Shown: positions 26,171 to 35,408 of the stretch, piece after piece
Layout of the letters: every line of letters starts with the position of its first letter
Numbering within the stretch: position 1 is the stretch's first letter
Notes under the pieces: model-generated
Databases searched by the model: none
The model's input: only the letters and a program-made list of their open reading frames with translations
Told to the model about the DNA's origin: nothing
Assembly (NCBI RefSeq): GCF_031010195.1
Contig: NZ_JAUAMC010000003.1
Location: 1-64,000, forward strand
DNA: 64,000 nucleotides
Direction: 5' to 3'
Source of the DNA: Halomonas sp. SpR8
GTDB lineage: Bacteria > Pseudomonadota > Gammaproteobacteria > Pseudomonadales > Halomonadaceae
Position numbers and translations under genes: made by a program

Positions 26171-27367
26171 TTATCCCTGTTGTTCTACATCGGTAGGCGC
26201 TTTGGTTAGTTTGCGCACGCCAATATTGCCCAGTAATGCAGCGCCCAGCATGGTGAGCACCATGGGCCAGAGGTGTTCAACCTCGAACAGCCCTACCATC
26301 ACACCGGCCAGCGCCCCGCAGGTAAACTGGATACCGCCCAGCAGCGCCGTTGCCGTGGCGCTTATATGGCCAAAATGATCCAACAGCGACGAGATCGCGT
26401 TGGGCGTAATCAGCCCAATCATTCCGGTAAACAGCATAATCAACGGCACCACAATGATTAACGACGCAATGTTGAGCGCAGTGGCTGCGACCAACCCAAG
26501 TGCAGCGATAAGCTGAATAAGAAGACCCAGGCGTAAATTCTGCTGGGGGGAGCGCTTACGTAACAGGTGAATATTGACTCGATTAGACAGTGCAATCACT
26601 ACCACGTTGACCCCAAACACCAGCGGATAGGTGGCTGGCGAGAGGCCAAAATAGTCAAGATATAGAAACGGGGATGCGGTCACAAACGCAAACAGCCCCG
26701 CGAAGGAAGCCGCTACCGCGCAGATATACCCCATGCCTTCACGATGCTTAAGCACGCTGGCGTAGTTGCGAATGACCTGACGCGGAGAGGCAGCAGGCTG
26801 CGACATATCGCGGGTTTCAGGCAGGCGCGTGCCTAATAGCCAGAGTAAAAAGCCTGCGTAGACGGCCAAGAACACAAAAATCAGCCACCAACCGGCAATA
26901 TGCAGTAGTAAACTACCCACGGTAGGCGCCACAAGCGGCGCCAGCATCATAATCATCGCCATTGTCGACATGACTTTAGCGGCCTCGCGACCATTAAAGC
27001 AGTCGCGCACAATCGCCGCCGAATTGACGACACAGGCCCCGCCCCCCAGCGCTTGGATAAACCGCCAGGCCAACAGCGTGGGCAAACTGTCTACCAGGGT
27101 AATGGCAAGGCTTGCCAGCATAAACACCATCAGCCCACCCAGGAGCACTGGCTTCCTGCCCATGCGATCCGAAAGCGGCCCAAAACATAGCTGGCCCAGC
27201 GCAAAACCGAACAAAAACACGCTAATGGAGAGTTCAGTGCGGTGAATACTGGCCCCGATGCTCTCCGCAATAACCCCCATGGCGGGCAAGTAGGCATCGA
27301 TAGCAAAGGGCGCCAGCGCCGTGTTGGCGGCCACCAACAGTGCTACCCGACGAGGATTAAGATCCAT
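26171..27367 (-). CDS. Bcr/CflA-family multidrug efflux MFS transporter
   Basis: A 398-aa twelve-helix MFS drug:H+ antiporter. The N-terminal FAIDAYLPAM and the motif A region GPLSDRMGRKPVLLGG near 63-78 are typical of Bcr/CflA. ATG 27367 follows AAGGAG by 4 nt. Probable substrates are drugs such as bicyclomycin or chloramphenicol-like compounds by family; none is proven. It pairs with the TSUP gene downstream. Confidence 0.88.
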   Translation of the reverse strand: MDLNPRRVALLVAANTALAPFAIDAYLPAMGVIAESIGASIHRTELSISVFLFGFALGQLCFGPLSDRMGRKPVLLGGLMVFMLASLAITLVDSLPTLLAWRFIQALGGGACVVNSAAIVRDCFNGREAAKVMSTMAMIMMLAPLVAPTVGSLLLHIAGWWLIFVFLAVYAGFLLWLLGTRLPETRDMSQPAASPRQVIRNYASVLKHREGMGYICAVAASFAGLFAFVTASPFLYLDYFGLSPATYPLVFGVNVVVIALSNRVNIHLLRKRSPQQNLRLGLLIQLIAALGLVAATALNIASLIIVVPLIMLFTGMIGLITPNAISSLLDHFGHISATATALLGGIQFTCGALAGVMVGLFEVEHLWPMVLTMLGAALLGNIGVRKLTKAPTDVEQQG

Positions 27368-27503
27368 GGGTCTCCTTAAGGCGATGATATACGCACTGGA
27401 ATAGATAGGCCGCTAATCATAGCCGATTTTGAGACATTTGTCGGGGTTGCTGCTATCGATCAATAGCCCTGGATGACCAGGGGCTTTTCAAGGTGAGGGT
27501 TGA

Positions 27504-28022
27504 TTAGTGGTGCGTGGTGGCATCTTGCGACTCAAGCATCTCAACCAGTGGCTGAAACTGTTCACGATTGTGTTCGTTCATATGCATCAGAATGCGATGG
27601 GCTTCCAGAATCCGGTCACGCAGTCCTTCTTCATCGGCAGGCACTTCAGGTAACTCTTCAAGGTCTTCGTTAAGCGTTGTTGCTTGCTGCAGCGGCGCTT
27701 CCATCAAAGTGAAAAAGCGCGCAAACCCCATCACGTCTAACATTTTTCGAACATCATCATTATCGACAATAATCGTCGGTGGCTGCTCTAAACGCCCTTT
27801 CACTGCCATTGCGACCTTGGCCAAGAAACCAAGCGCCGTCGAATCCACATTGGTGGCTTCGCGTAGGTCAATCAGTACGGCACGCAACCCCGGTGTCTCA
27901 GCGAGACGTTGGGCTTGGGTATCCAGCGTAGCGCAGAGCGTTAAACGCACGTCACCACACAATTTTAAAACAAAAACACCAGAATCGAACGCCGCTTTAA
28001 TGCGACCTTCTTCAATCAGCAT
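27504..28022 (-). CDS. STAS-domain anti-sigma factor antagonist
   Basis: A 172-aa protein with an N-terminal STAS domain (about 1-105). The segment LREATNVDSTALGFL carries the serine that anti-sigma kinases phosphorylate in this family; a ~70-aa acidic helical tail follows. It overlaps the end of the PP2C-phosphatase gene by 11 nt. This is the layout of partner-switch modules such as HsbR-HsbA of Pseudomonas, where the phosphatase reactivates the antagonist. ATG 28022 is preferred over a TTG six nt earlier. The sigma or diguanylate cyclase target is unknown. Confidence 0.85.
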   Translation of the reverse strand: MLIEEGRIKAAFDSGVFVLKLCGDVRLTLCATLDTQAQRLAETPGLRAVLIDLREATNVDSTALGFLAKVAMAVKGRLEQPPTIIVDNDDVRKMLDVMGFARFFTLMEAPLQQATTLNEDLEELPEVPADEEGLRDRILEAHRILMHMNEHNREQFQPLVEMLESQDATTHH

Positions 28023-29205
28023 GACCAAATCCGCTCACCATCATGATTGTAATATCATCGGGTAAAGCATCGCGCTCTTGGTTGGCGTCGAACTCCGCAT
28101 CTCCTTCGGAAAGGAGTGAATTTGTTTCTGCTAGCCGATCGCGCAACTGCTCAAGCGTGACACTCTCGCTTACTAATTGCTCAAGCTCCTTGAGCCGCGT
28201 GTCGAGCGTTTTACCCGGCAAGCATTCCAGTACTCCGTCTGAACAGAGCCATAGTCGAAATTTATGCGGCAATGCACAACTCAGCGAAGGATACTCCACA
28301 TCGGGGAAAAGTCCTACCGGCATTCCCTCGCCTTCTAAACGGCGTAGCTCTCCCCCTGCTGCCAAAAGGGGCATGGGAAGCTGCGCGCCGAGCGAATAGT
28401 GAAGAGTATGCGCCTCATGGTCAATAACCCCAACAAATAAGGTGGCATGTTTACCGATATCAGTGCCCTGTAACTCCCGATTCATCGCCCTTAACCAGTC
28501 AGGAGGCAGTTTTTCCGGCTGCTGGCCATCCCATTCACTTAGCCAGCGGTTACATAAATATTTGAGCAGCACCGTCACAAACGCCGACGAGGCGCCATGA
28601 CCGGAGACATCGGCAAAATAGAACGCACTGTATCGCTCGTTATAGCGCTGATAATCAAGAAAATCGCCGGACAAATACAGTGAAGGCGCAAATACATAGT
28701 CGTAATACACCCCGTTAATAACTTTGGGGCGAAGCGGCAATAAACGCCGCTGAATGTGGCCTCCACTCTGCTGATCCATCCGCAGTAGCGCTAGGTGTGT
28801 TTCGAGGCTTTCATTTAACTCTGCCAGCCTCTCATGATCACGCTCACGCTCAATGGCTAAGTCATTCAGTTCGATGGCTTTACGGATCATTCGGCGCAGC
28901 AGCTCGGCATGACGCAGTGGGTGCACAATATAATCCACCAAACCAACATCAATTGCCTTGATCAAATCGGCATCCTGGCGCGAATCACTCACCACCAGCG
29001 TCGGCAGGCGATGCGTCAACTGTGACCACTGCTGCCGGGAAACCGACCTGGCATGCGCAACAATCAGTGCCGTATCAGCGGGTAGATTCTCAATATCATC
29101 TGCTGCATATACCCACATGCCGTCACAAGTGATCGCTTCAGCCAGCGCATCGCGCTCTCGACCCGGCTCGTCGATCACTGCGATCAACTGCTTAGAATGA
29201 TCCAT
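28012..29205 (-). CDS. Response-regulator-like SpoIIE/PP2C phosphatase
   Basis: A ~397-aa two-domain protein. Residues ~7-120 resemble a receiver domain but the usual phospho-acceptor Asp is not evident (LIVAHARS in its place), so it may be a pseudo-receiver. A coiled-coil link (~125-150) leads to a PP2C-like SpoIIE phosphatase with metal-binding motifs SGDFLD, FADVSGHG and LPDDITIM. GAGG lies 6 nt before ATG 29205; a start at 29208 is also possible. It follows mlaA directly and overlaps the STAS gene, its likely substrate. Confidence 0.85.
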   Translation of the reverse strand: MDHSKQLIAVIDEPGRERDALAEAITCDGMWVYAADDIENLPADTALIVAHARSVSRQQWSQLTHRLPTLVVSDSRQDADLIKAIDVGLVDYIVHPLRHAELLRRMIRKAIELNDLAIERERDHERLAELNESLETHLALLRMDQQSGGHIQRRLLPLRPKVINGVYYDYVFAPSLYLSGDFLDYQRYNERYSAFYFADVSGHGASSAFVTVLLKYLCNRWLSEWDGQQPEKLPPDWLRAMNRELQGTDIGKHATLFVGVIDHEAHTLHYSLGAQLPMPLLAAGGELRRLEGEGMPVGLFPDVEYPSLSCALPHKFRLWLCSDGVLECLPGKTLDTRLKELEQLVSESVTLEQLRDRLAETNSLLSEGDAEFDANQERDALPDDITIMMVSGFGHAD

Positions 29206-29213
29206 CATAAGCC

Positions 29214-30023
29214 TCAATCGGTGACGTCATCGTCACCAAAGTTGCTCTCGTCAAAATCGCTGTCATCAAAATCGAAGCTGTCGCTGGCAAATGGGTCATC
29301 GCCTAACTCGCCATCACTCACTTCAAATTGGCGGCTTTGCAAGTAAGCATCACGAATAAAACGGTAGCGATCACCGCTAATCAACTCTTCCTGGGCAAGC
29401 AACCCCGCACGCGTATCAATTAAGTTGAGTGCGGTCAGGCTTATTCGAGCAGTATCATCATCTACGTAAGTAACGGGATACGCTGCGATATCAGCCGGTA
29501 GACCGGTGGTATCGCGAAGCGTGCTGGGTCCAAGGAAAGGCAGCACAAGGTAGCGCGAATCCTCCCAACCCCACACCGCGAGCGTCTGACCAAAATCTTC
29601 TTTGTCTGCGGTTACTTCCATCAGCGTGGCATAATCTAACAATCCGCCAATTCCCACGGTGGAGTTAATTAAAAAACGTGATGTGGCGAGTCCAGCATTA
29701 GCCGGTTTGCCTTGCAGCATGCTATTAAGCGCCGTACGCACTTCGCCTAAGTTAGAGAAAAAATTGCCAACCCCTGTTTCCACCGGGTCAGGAGTAATAG
29801 TGCGGTAGCCCCTTGCCACCGGTTTTAGCGCATAACGATCCAGCACATCGTTAAATGCAAACACTTTGCGGTTAAAGCCTTCCCACGGGTCATCAGGGTT
29901 AGCATCTTCCGCCATTTGCGTGCTAGCACACCCGCCGGTTGCTAATAACGTCACCAGTAGCAGAGGCAACCCTGGGGCGCGCAACGTAGAGGCTGATTTA
30001 TCGTTCCTTAACCACTGCCACAT
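29214..30023 (-). CDS. mlaA: MlaA (VacJ) outer-membrane lipoprotein
   Basis: A 269-aa lipoprotein that removes mislocalised phospholipids from the outer leaflet of the outer membrane and passes them to MlaC. The start ATG 30023 (MWQWLRN) has AAGGA upstream; the signal ends at lipobox LLATGGC. Family motifs DPWEGFNRKVFAFND and LPFLGPSTLRD are clear. The last ~35 residues are an Asp-rich, Phe-containing tail unusual for MlaA. No mlaBCDEF genes adjoin. It sits between the KAS III-like gene and the phosphatase gene on one strand. Confidence 0.92.
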   Translation of the reverse strand: MWQWLRNDKSASTLRAPGLPLLLVTLLATGGCASTQMAEDANPDDPWEGFNRKVFAFNDVLDRYALKPVARGYRTITPDPVETGVGNFFSNLGEVRTALNSMLQGKPANAGLATSRFLINSTVGIGGLLDYATLMEVTADKEDFGQTLAVWGWEDSRYLVLPFLGPSTLRDTTGLPADIAAYPVTYVDDDTARISLTALNLIDTRAGLLAQEELISGDRYRFIRDAYLQSRQFEVSDGELGDDPFASDSFDFDDSDFDESNFGDDDVTD

Positions 30024-30054
30024 GACATTTTCCTTTTTCAATTTCGCAGCACGC

Positions 30055-31176
30055 TTAGCGGCGACGAACGACCACACTGCCAGCACTATAACCCGCCCCA
30101 AACGAGCAAATCACCCCAATATCACCCCTTGCTAACTGCTCGCGATGAAGGTGAAAAGCGATGATTGAGCCCGCTGAGCTGGTATTAGCGTAGCGATCTA
30201 AGATGATTGGCGCTTGACCCTCGCTAGGGTCATACCCTAACACTTTGCGGGCAATCAAATCGTTCATATGTTGATTTGCTTGGTGCAGCCACATACGTTT
30301 CAGGTCGCGACTAGTTAACTCCAGGGAGGCCAGGTGGTCGGTGATCAATTTGGCGACCATGGGGCAAACCTCTTTGAATACCCGCCGCCCCTCCTGCACA
30401 AAGAGCTTGTCGAGGGCCAGCGAGTCACTATCCGTTACACGGTTGAGAAAACCAGCATTATTACGAATCGCATTAGAAAACTTAGTGATCAGACGTGTAC
30501 CCAGTATCTCAAACTGCTCATCAGCGACGGCCACGGCACTGTTTTCTAGTACCACAGCAGTACAAGCATCGCCGAAAATAAAGTGGCTGTCACGGTCTCG
30601 AAAATTGAGATGGGCCGAGCAAATTTCCGGATTGACCACCAGCGCGCGCTTAACGCTGCCAGAAGCGATGGCGTTGGCCGCCGTTTCCAGCGCAAACGTG
30701 GCCGAACTGCAGGCCACGTTCATATCAAACCCATACCCGCGTGTACCCAGTGTTTGCTGTACTTCGACCGCCACAGCCGGGTAGGCGCGCTCTAAATTTG
30801 AGCAGGCGACAATGACTAGCTCAATATCAGCGGCATCAACCTGGGCAGCGGCCAATGCCTGATGCGCGGCGACAGTTGCCATCTCACACTGAATGGAGGG
30901 TTCATCGTTATGACGCTGTGGCAGTTTAGGCCGCATACGCTGTGGGTCAAGGATACCTGACGCATCTAGCACGTAGCGACTCTTAATACCGGAGGCTTTT
31001 TCAATAAATTCGCTACTTGAGTACGCCAACGGCTCACGTTCACCGCGGGCAATTGCCTCGCTGTGCTGATCATTTTCAGCGTCTACCCAAGCATTAAATG
31101 CCGCCACCAAGGCCGCGTTATCAATGGCGTGTTCGGGTGTATAAAGGCCTGTCCCGGTAATCACCACATGTGTCAT
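30055..31176 (-). CDS. Beta-ketoacyl-ACP synthase III-like protein
   Basis: A 373-aa thiolase-fold condensing enzyme. The catalytic Cys lies in NVACSSATFAL, the His in WLHQANQHMN and the Asn in YANTSSAGS. It is longer than FabH (~320 aa) owing to an N-terminal insertion and fits the FabH-like group seen in Pseudomonas and Halomonas that can initiate fatty acid synthesis from short or medium acyl-CoA. ATG 31176 has GAGGAG 6 nt upstream. mlaA follows after 31 nt, linking lipid synthesis and lipid transport in one unit. Confidence 0.87.
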   Translation of the reverse strand: MTHVVITGTGLYTPEHAIDNAALVAAFNAWVDAENDQHSEAIARGEREPLAYSSSEFIEKASGIKSRYVLDASGILDPQRMRPKLPQRHNDEPSIQCEMATVAAHQALAAAQVDAADIELVIVACSNLERAYPAVAVEVQQTLGTRGYGFDMNVACSSATFALETAANAIASGSVKRALVVNPEICSAHLNFRDRDSHFIFGDACTAVVLENSAVAVADEQFEILGTRLITKFSNAIRNNAGFLNRVTDSDSLALDKLFVQEGRRVFKEVCPMVAKLITDHLASLELTSRDLKRMWLHQANQHMNDLIARKVLGYDPSEGQAPIILDRYANTSSAGSIIAFHLHREQLARGDIGVICSFGAGYSAGSVVVRRR

Positions 31177-31267
31177 GCCAATCTCCTCTAAGCGGCTTGC
31201 CAACGTGACTTGCGGCGAACCCATAACGTTACTGTGTGCATAAAATGGCGGTTTTTCCAGCTAGGCT

Positions 31268-34200
31268 CTAAACGCTAATTATCTCTTGCCAGCGCTTTTC
31301 AAGCCGTTTAACGGAGACCGCCATACTGGTACCCAATTGCTGGGCGAATAGAGACACCCTAAGCTCTTGCAGCCACCAGCCAAAAATGACTAATTCCGGA
31401 TTTTCTACCCTTCCCCGTCGCTCACTTTCACGGCGGGCATCGAAACGTGCCTCTAGGGCTTGGACGTCTTGCATCATCATTTGGTCGCGACCGCGTTCAC
31501 GGACAGCTTTTTCAAGCCGGATGAGCGCCGCCTCGGTGTAGCGCGGGTATTCATCCAACCAAGCGCCCGCATCACGAATAAAGCCTGGGTAGACCAAGCG
31601 CTGCATCTGCGCGCTCACATCGCTATACACCAGCGCCAAGGCAAAATTGAGCTTACCTTTGAGCAGTTTACTTACCGCCAAGTGGCCCTGTAGTGCAGCC
31701 TCTACCCGGACTAGCAGGGATTTTGCTGCGCCAACGAGATGATGCTGCGATTCGTTTAGCCGTTGACTAAATTCATTTTCTGAACGCGGGAGTGGGTGCT
31801 GAGCCACTACCTGGGCAAACACCGCCAAGAGTAAATCGTCCACAAAGGCCTGCTTACTGCCCACTTTGGCAAACAGCAGCGCGCACTTCTCAACGCCCGG
31901 CAGTTGCTTTATCGCTTTAACCTGCTCAGGCAGCTTGGCCATACCCAGTCGGGCGATGCCTTCCTGGTGGGCGGCGTTAGCTTTTGCAGGGTGATCAAAC
32001 AGCGCCACCTTGAACTCGTTTGCGTCAGTTGCAACCAATGCAGGATACGCCTCAACGCGGATACCTGCCTGTGTGGTGACGCGTGACGCCGGCAGCGGTG
32101 CCTTGGGCAGCCCAACGACTGCGGGTTCATGGCTAACCTGTTTGGCCAGTGCCTGGGCGCCGGCGCTGGCGGCCGCTTCAAAGCGCTGCTCTAACGCACG
32201 CAGGTCGCGCCCCTGGCCCAAGGTTTCTCCCGCATGATCGACGACGCGAACATTCATCATCAAATGCGGGTCAAGCAAGTCTAGGCGCCAATCGTCGGGA
32301 TGCACTCTTGTCGATGTCCGGCGGCGAATAAACTCGCCCAGCGCTTCGGTTAACGGCCGCTGGTCGGGCACCAGAGTTTCCAGCGCCGCGTCAACCCAAT
32401 CAGGAATCGGCACAACTTGGCGGCGGATGCTTTTGGGCAATGACTTCAACAGCGCAATGCATTTTTCGCGCAGTAGCCCTGGCACTAGCCATTCTAAAGC
32501 GTGCACCGGCACTTGTGGGAGCATGGCGGCGGGAACGGTCAACGTAACGCCATCATCCTCAGCCTCTGGGTCAAAGTGGTAGCTAACCGGATACGCCACG
32601 CCCGCCAAGGTCAAATGATCGGGATATTGCGCCTGGGTGACGTCGCCTGCATCCCGCGCCTTTAGTGTATCAATATCAAAATGCAGTAACTGTGGATCTT
32701 GCTGTTCAGCCTTCTTTCGCCAGTGCTCAAATCCCTTGCCGTTGACGATCTCAGCCGGAATGCGCTGATCATAAAAATCGTACAGCGTGTCTTCATCGAC
32801 CAGAATATCCCGCCGCCGGGCGCGATCTTCCAATGCCTCAACTTCGTCGATCAGTGCGCGGTTATGGGCAAAGAAGGCACCTTTGGTTTGAAACTCCCCT
32901 TCCACCAGCGCACGACGAATAAACAGCTCACGGGACTCCTGAGGGGCGATTGGCCCGTAATGTACCTTGCGCCGCGCCACAATCGGCAGTCCAAACAGCG
33001 TGACCTGCTCAAAAGCGACCACCTGGGCGCGCTTCATCTCCCAATGGGGTTCGCTGTAGCTGCGCTTAATTAAATGTTGCGCCTGAGGCTCAATCCATTG
33101 GGGGTCGATTTTGGCCACGGTGCGGGCAAACAGCTTGGAGGTTTCCACCATCTCAAACGCCATGATCCACTTGGGCGACTTCTTGGCCAATCCGGAACCG
33201 GGATGGATCATAAACTTGCGATTGCGGGCGCCGAGATATTCGCGGTTCTCCAGCAGCGTGCCTAGGTTGGAAAGCAGCCCGGAGAGCAGCGCCTGGTGAA
33301 CTTTGCCCGATGTTTTACGCCGCGCTTGGCGTGCCTGCTCTTCGTTCTCGTCTTCGTCACGGGGCAGCGGCGCGGGCACGTCAATATCCATATCGCGCAG
33401 CAGTTGGCGAAGCTGGCGGAAGGTGTCGTGCCACTCGCGCATGCGCAGGTAGTTAATGTAGTGCTCGCGGCACCAGCGGCGCAGCTGGTTGCCCGACAGC
33501 GCCTCGCGGGCATTTTCAATTCCGTGCCACAGGTTCAGCAAGGCAACGAAGTCTGAATCAGGGTCATGCCAGCGCTGGTGCGCTTGATCGGCGGCTTGGC
33601 GTTTATCCGCGGGACGGTCGCGGGGGTCTTGAATCGCCAGTGCCGACACCACAATCAGTACATCGCGCAAGCTGCCGAGCTCGGCCCCCGCCAGCACCAT
33701 GCGCGCTAAGCGCGGATCGATCGGCAGCCGCGACAGCTTACGTCCCAGCGGAGAAAGGCGCTGCTGCTCATCCACGGCACCCAGCTCAAACAGCAGCCGA
33801 AAGCCGTCTTTTACAAAGCGGCTATCCGGCGGATCAACAAACGGAAAGGCTTCGATATCACCGAGCTTAAGCCCCAGCATCGACAGAATGACCGAGGCTA
33901 GATTGGTGCGTTGAATTTCGGGGTCGGTAAAGCCGGGCCGAGATAAGAAATCTTCTTCGCTATAGAGGCGAATGCACACGCCTTCAGCGATCCGCCCACA
34001 GCGCCCTTTACGCTGGTTGGCGCTGGCCTGGCTAACCGCTTCCACCGGCAGGCGCTGAATTTTGGAACGGTAGCTATAGCGGCTGATACGCACTAGTCCG
34101 GGGTCGATCACATAGCGGATCCCAGGCACCGTCAGCGAGGTTTCCGCCACGTTGGTGGCGAGGACAATACGCCGCCCGCGGTGCGGTGCAAACACGCGGT

Positions 34201-35287
34201 TCTGCTCTTCGTTAGAAAGCCGAGCGTAGAGCGGCAGAATCTCGGTGCCTTTCAGCTCGGCGCGGCGCAGGGTATCGGCGGTTTCACGGATCTCGCGTTC
34301 GCCGGGTAAGAACACCAGCACGTCCCGTGGGCCGTGCAGCCAGCCTTTCTCCCGCTCGATCGCTTCAATCTCTTCCACTGCGTGGAGAATACCCTCTTGC
34401 AGCGTGCGGTCTTCTTCATCGTCCTCGTCGCGTACCAGCGGCCGGTAGTGCACCTCAACGGGGTAGGTGCGCCCGGTGACTTCCACCACCGGCGCGGGCG
34501 TCTTGGCCGTGCCGAAGTGCTGGGCAAAGCGCTCGACGTCAATAGTTGCCGACGTGATGATGACCTTTAGATCAGGCCGCTTGGGGAGCAGGCGCTTGAG
34601 GTAGCCGAGCAGAAAGTCGATATTCAGGCTACGTTCGTGGGCCTCATCAATAATGATCGTATCGTAGCGCAGCAGCAGCGGGTCATTTTGCGTCTCGGCC
34701 AGCAAAATCCCGTCGGTCATTAGCTTGACCAAGGTCGTCGGGCTGCTTTGGTCGGTGAAGCGCACCTGGTAGCCCACCTGCTCGCCCAGGGAGACTTCCA
34801 ACTCTTCTGCTAGGCGGTTGGCAACGCTGCGAGCGGCTAGGCGCCGTGGCTGGGTGTGGCCAATCAAGCCACGGCGACCACGCCCCAGCTCCAAGCACAT
34901 TTTTGGCAGTTGGGTGGTTTTACCTGAGCCGGTCTCCCCCGCCACCACTACCACCTGATGGTCGCGGATGGCGTTAACAATATCTTCCCGCCGCTCCACC
35001 ACCGGCAGTTCCGGCGGGTAGTTGAGCGCGACCTTTTGATTTTCGCGCAGGCTAAGCTGCTGCTGGGCACGACTAAGCTCGCGCTGCACTTCTTCCAGAC
35101 CACGGCTAATTGGCTTGTTATCGCATAAGCGACGATTTAGGCCGGCCAAACGTCGATCCAGCCGCTCTGCATCGCGCAGCATCACATCACCCGCGGCTTG
35201 TTTCAGCGACGCAAGACGTTGGCTATCTGTGTGGGCTGGGGATGTGTCGGTGGTCACGATTGAGTCGGCTTCCATTCGCTTGGGCAT
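31268..35287 (-). CDS. hrpA: ATP-dependent RNA helicase HrpA
   Basis: A 1339-aa DEAH-box helicase acting on mRNA and stalled or collided ribosomes. Walker A GETGSGKTT is at 118-126, the DEAH motif follows near 215 and SATI near 247. Helicase-associated and OB-fold domains come next, then the long C-terminal HrpA-specific region. The ATG at 35287 lacks a clear Shine-Dalgarno; Met5 is an alternative. The length matches HrpA of gammaproteobacteria (~1300 aa). It is a single gene. Confidence 0.95.
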   Translation of the reverse strand: MPKRMEADSIVTTDTSPAHTDSQRLASLKQAAGDVMLRDAERLDRRLAGLNRRLCDNKPISRGLEEVQRELSRAQQQLSLRENQKVALNYPPELPVVERREDIVNAIRDHQVVVVAGETGSGKTTQLPKMCLELGRGRRGLIGHTQPRRLAARSVANRLAEELEVSLGEQVGYQVRFTDQSSPTTLVKLMTDGILLAETQNDPLLLRYDTIIIDEAHERSLNIDFLLGYLKRLLPKRPDLKVIITSATIDVERFAQHFGTAKTPAPVVEVTGRTYPVEVHYRPLVRDEDDEEDRTLQEGILHAVEEIEAIEREKGWLHGPRDVLVFLPGEREIRETADTLRRAELKGTEILPLYARLSNEEQNRVFAPHRGRRIVLATNVAETSLTVPGIRYVIDPGLVRISRYSYRSKIQRLPVEAVSQASANQRKGRCGRIAEGVCIRLYSEEDFLSRPGFTDPEIQRTNLASVILSMLGLKLGDIEAFPFVDPPDSRFVKDGFRLLFELGAVDEQQRLSPLGRKLSRLPIDPRLARMVLAGAELGSLRDVLIVVSALAIQDPRDRPADKRQAADQAHQRWHDPDSDFVALLNLWHGIENAREALSGNQLRRWCREHYINYLRMREWHDTFRQLRQLLRDMDIDVPAPLPRDEDENEEQARQARRKTSGKVHQALLSGLLSNLGTLLENREYLGARNRKFMIHPGSGLAKKSPKWIMAFEMVETSKLFARTVAKIDPQWIEPQAQHLIKRSYSEPHWEMKRAQVVAFEQVTLFGLPIVARRKVHYGPIAPQESRELFIRRALVEGEFQTKGAFFAHNRALIDEVEALEDRARRRDILVDEDTLYDFYDQRIPAEIVNGKGFEHWRKKAEQQDPQLLHFDIDTLKARDAGDVTQAQYPDHLTLAGVAYPVSYHFDPEAEDDGVTLTVPAAMLPQVPVHALEWLVPGLLREKCIALLKSLPKSIRRQVVPIPDWVDAALETLVPDQRPLTEALGEFIRRRTSTRVHPDDWRLDLLDPHLMMNVRVVDHAGETLGQGRDLRALEQRFEAAASAGAQALAKQVSHEPAVVGLPKAPLPASRVTTQAGIRVEAYPALVATDANEFKVALFDHPAKANAAHQEGIARLGMAKLPEQVKAIKQLPGVEKCALLFAKVGSKQAFVDDLLLAVFAQVVAQHPLPRSENEFSQRLNESQHHLVGAAKSLLVRVEAALQGHLAVSKLLKGKLNFALALVYSDVSAQMQRLVYPGFIRDAGAWLDEYPRYTEAALIRLEKAVRERGRDQMMMQDVQALEARFDARRESERRGRVENPELVIFGWWLQELRVSLFAQQLGTSMAVSVKRLEKRWQEIISV

Positions 35288-35323
35288 TTAACAGGAGATA
35301 TTAATAACAGATATAAACAATCA

Positions 35324-35343
35324 ACCCGCTCAATTGAGCGGGT
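35324..35343 (-). terminator. Perfect palindrome, probable terminator of fadD
   Basis: ACCCGCTCAATTGAGCGGGT is a perfect 20-bp palindrome that folds as an 8-9 bp hairpin. On the minus strand it is followed by TGATTGTTTATA, a weak U-tract. It sits 65 nt after the fadD stop and 37 nt before the hrpA start. Confidence 0.6.
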
Positions 35344-35408
35344 CGTATAGTGTAACGCTTTCAGCTCCACGACGCCTAACCACAAAGCAAGCCGTAATCG
35401 AGTCTTTA

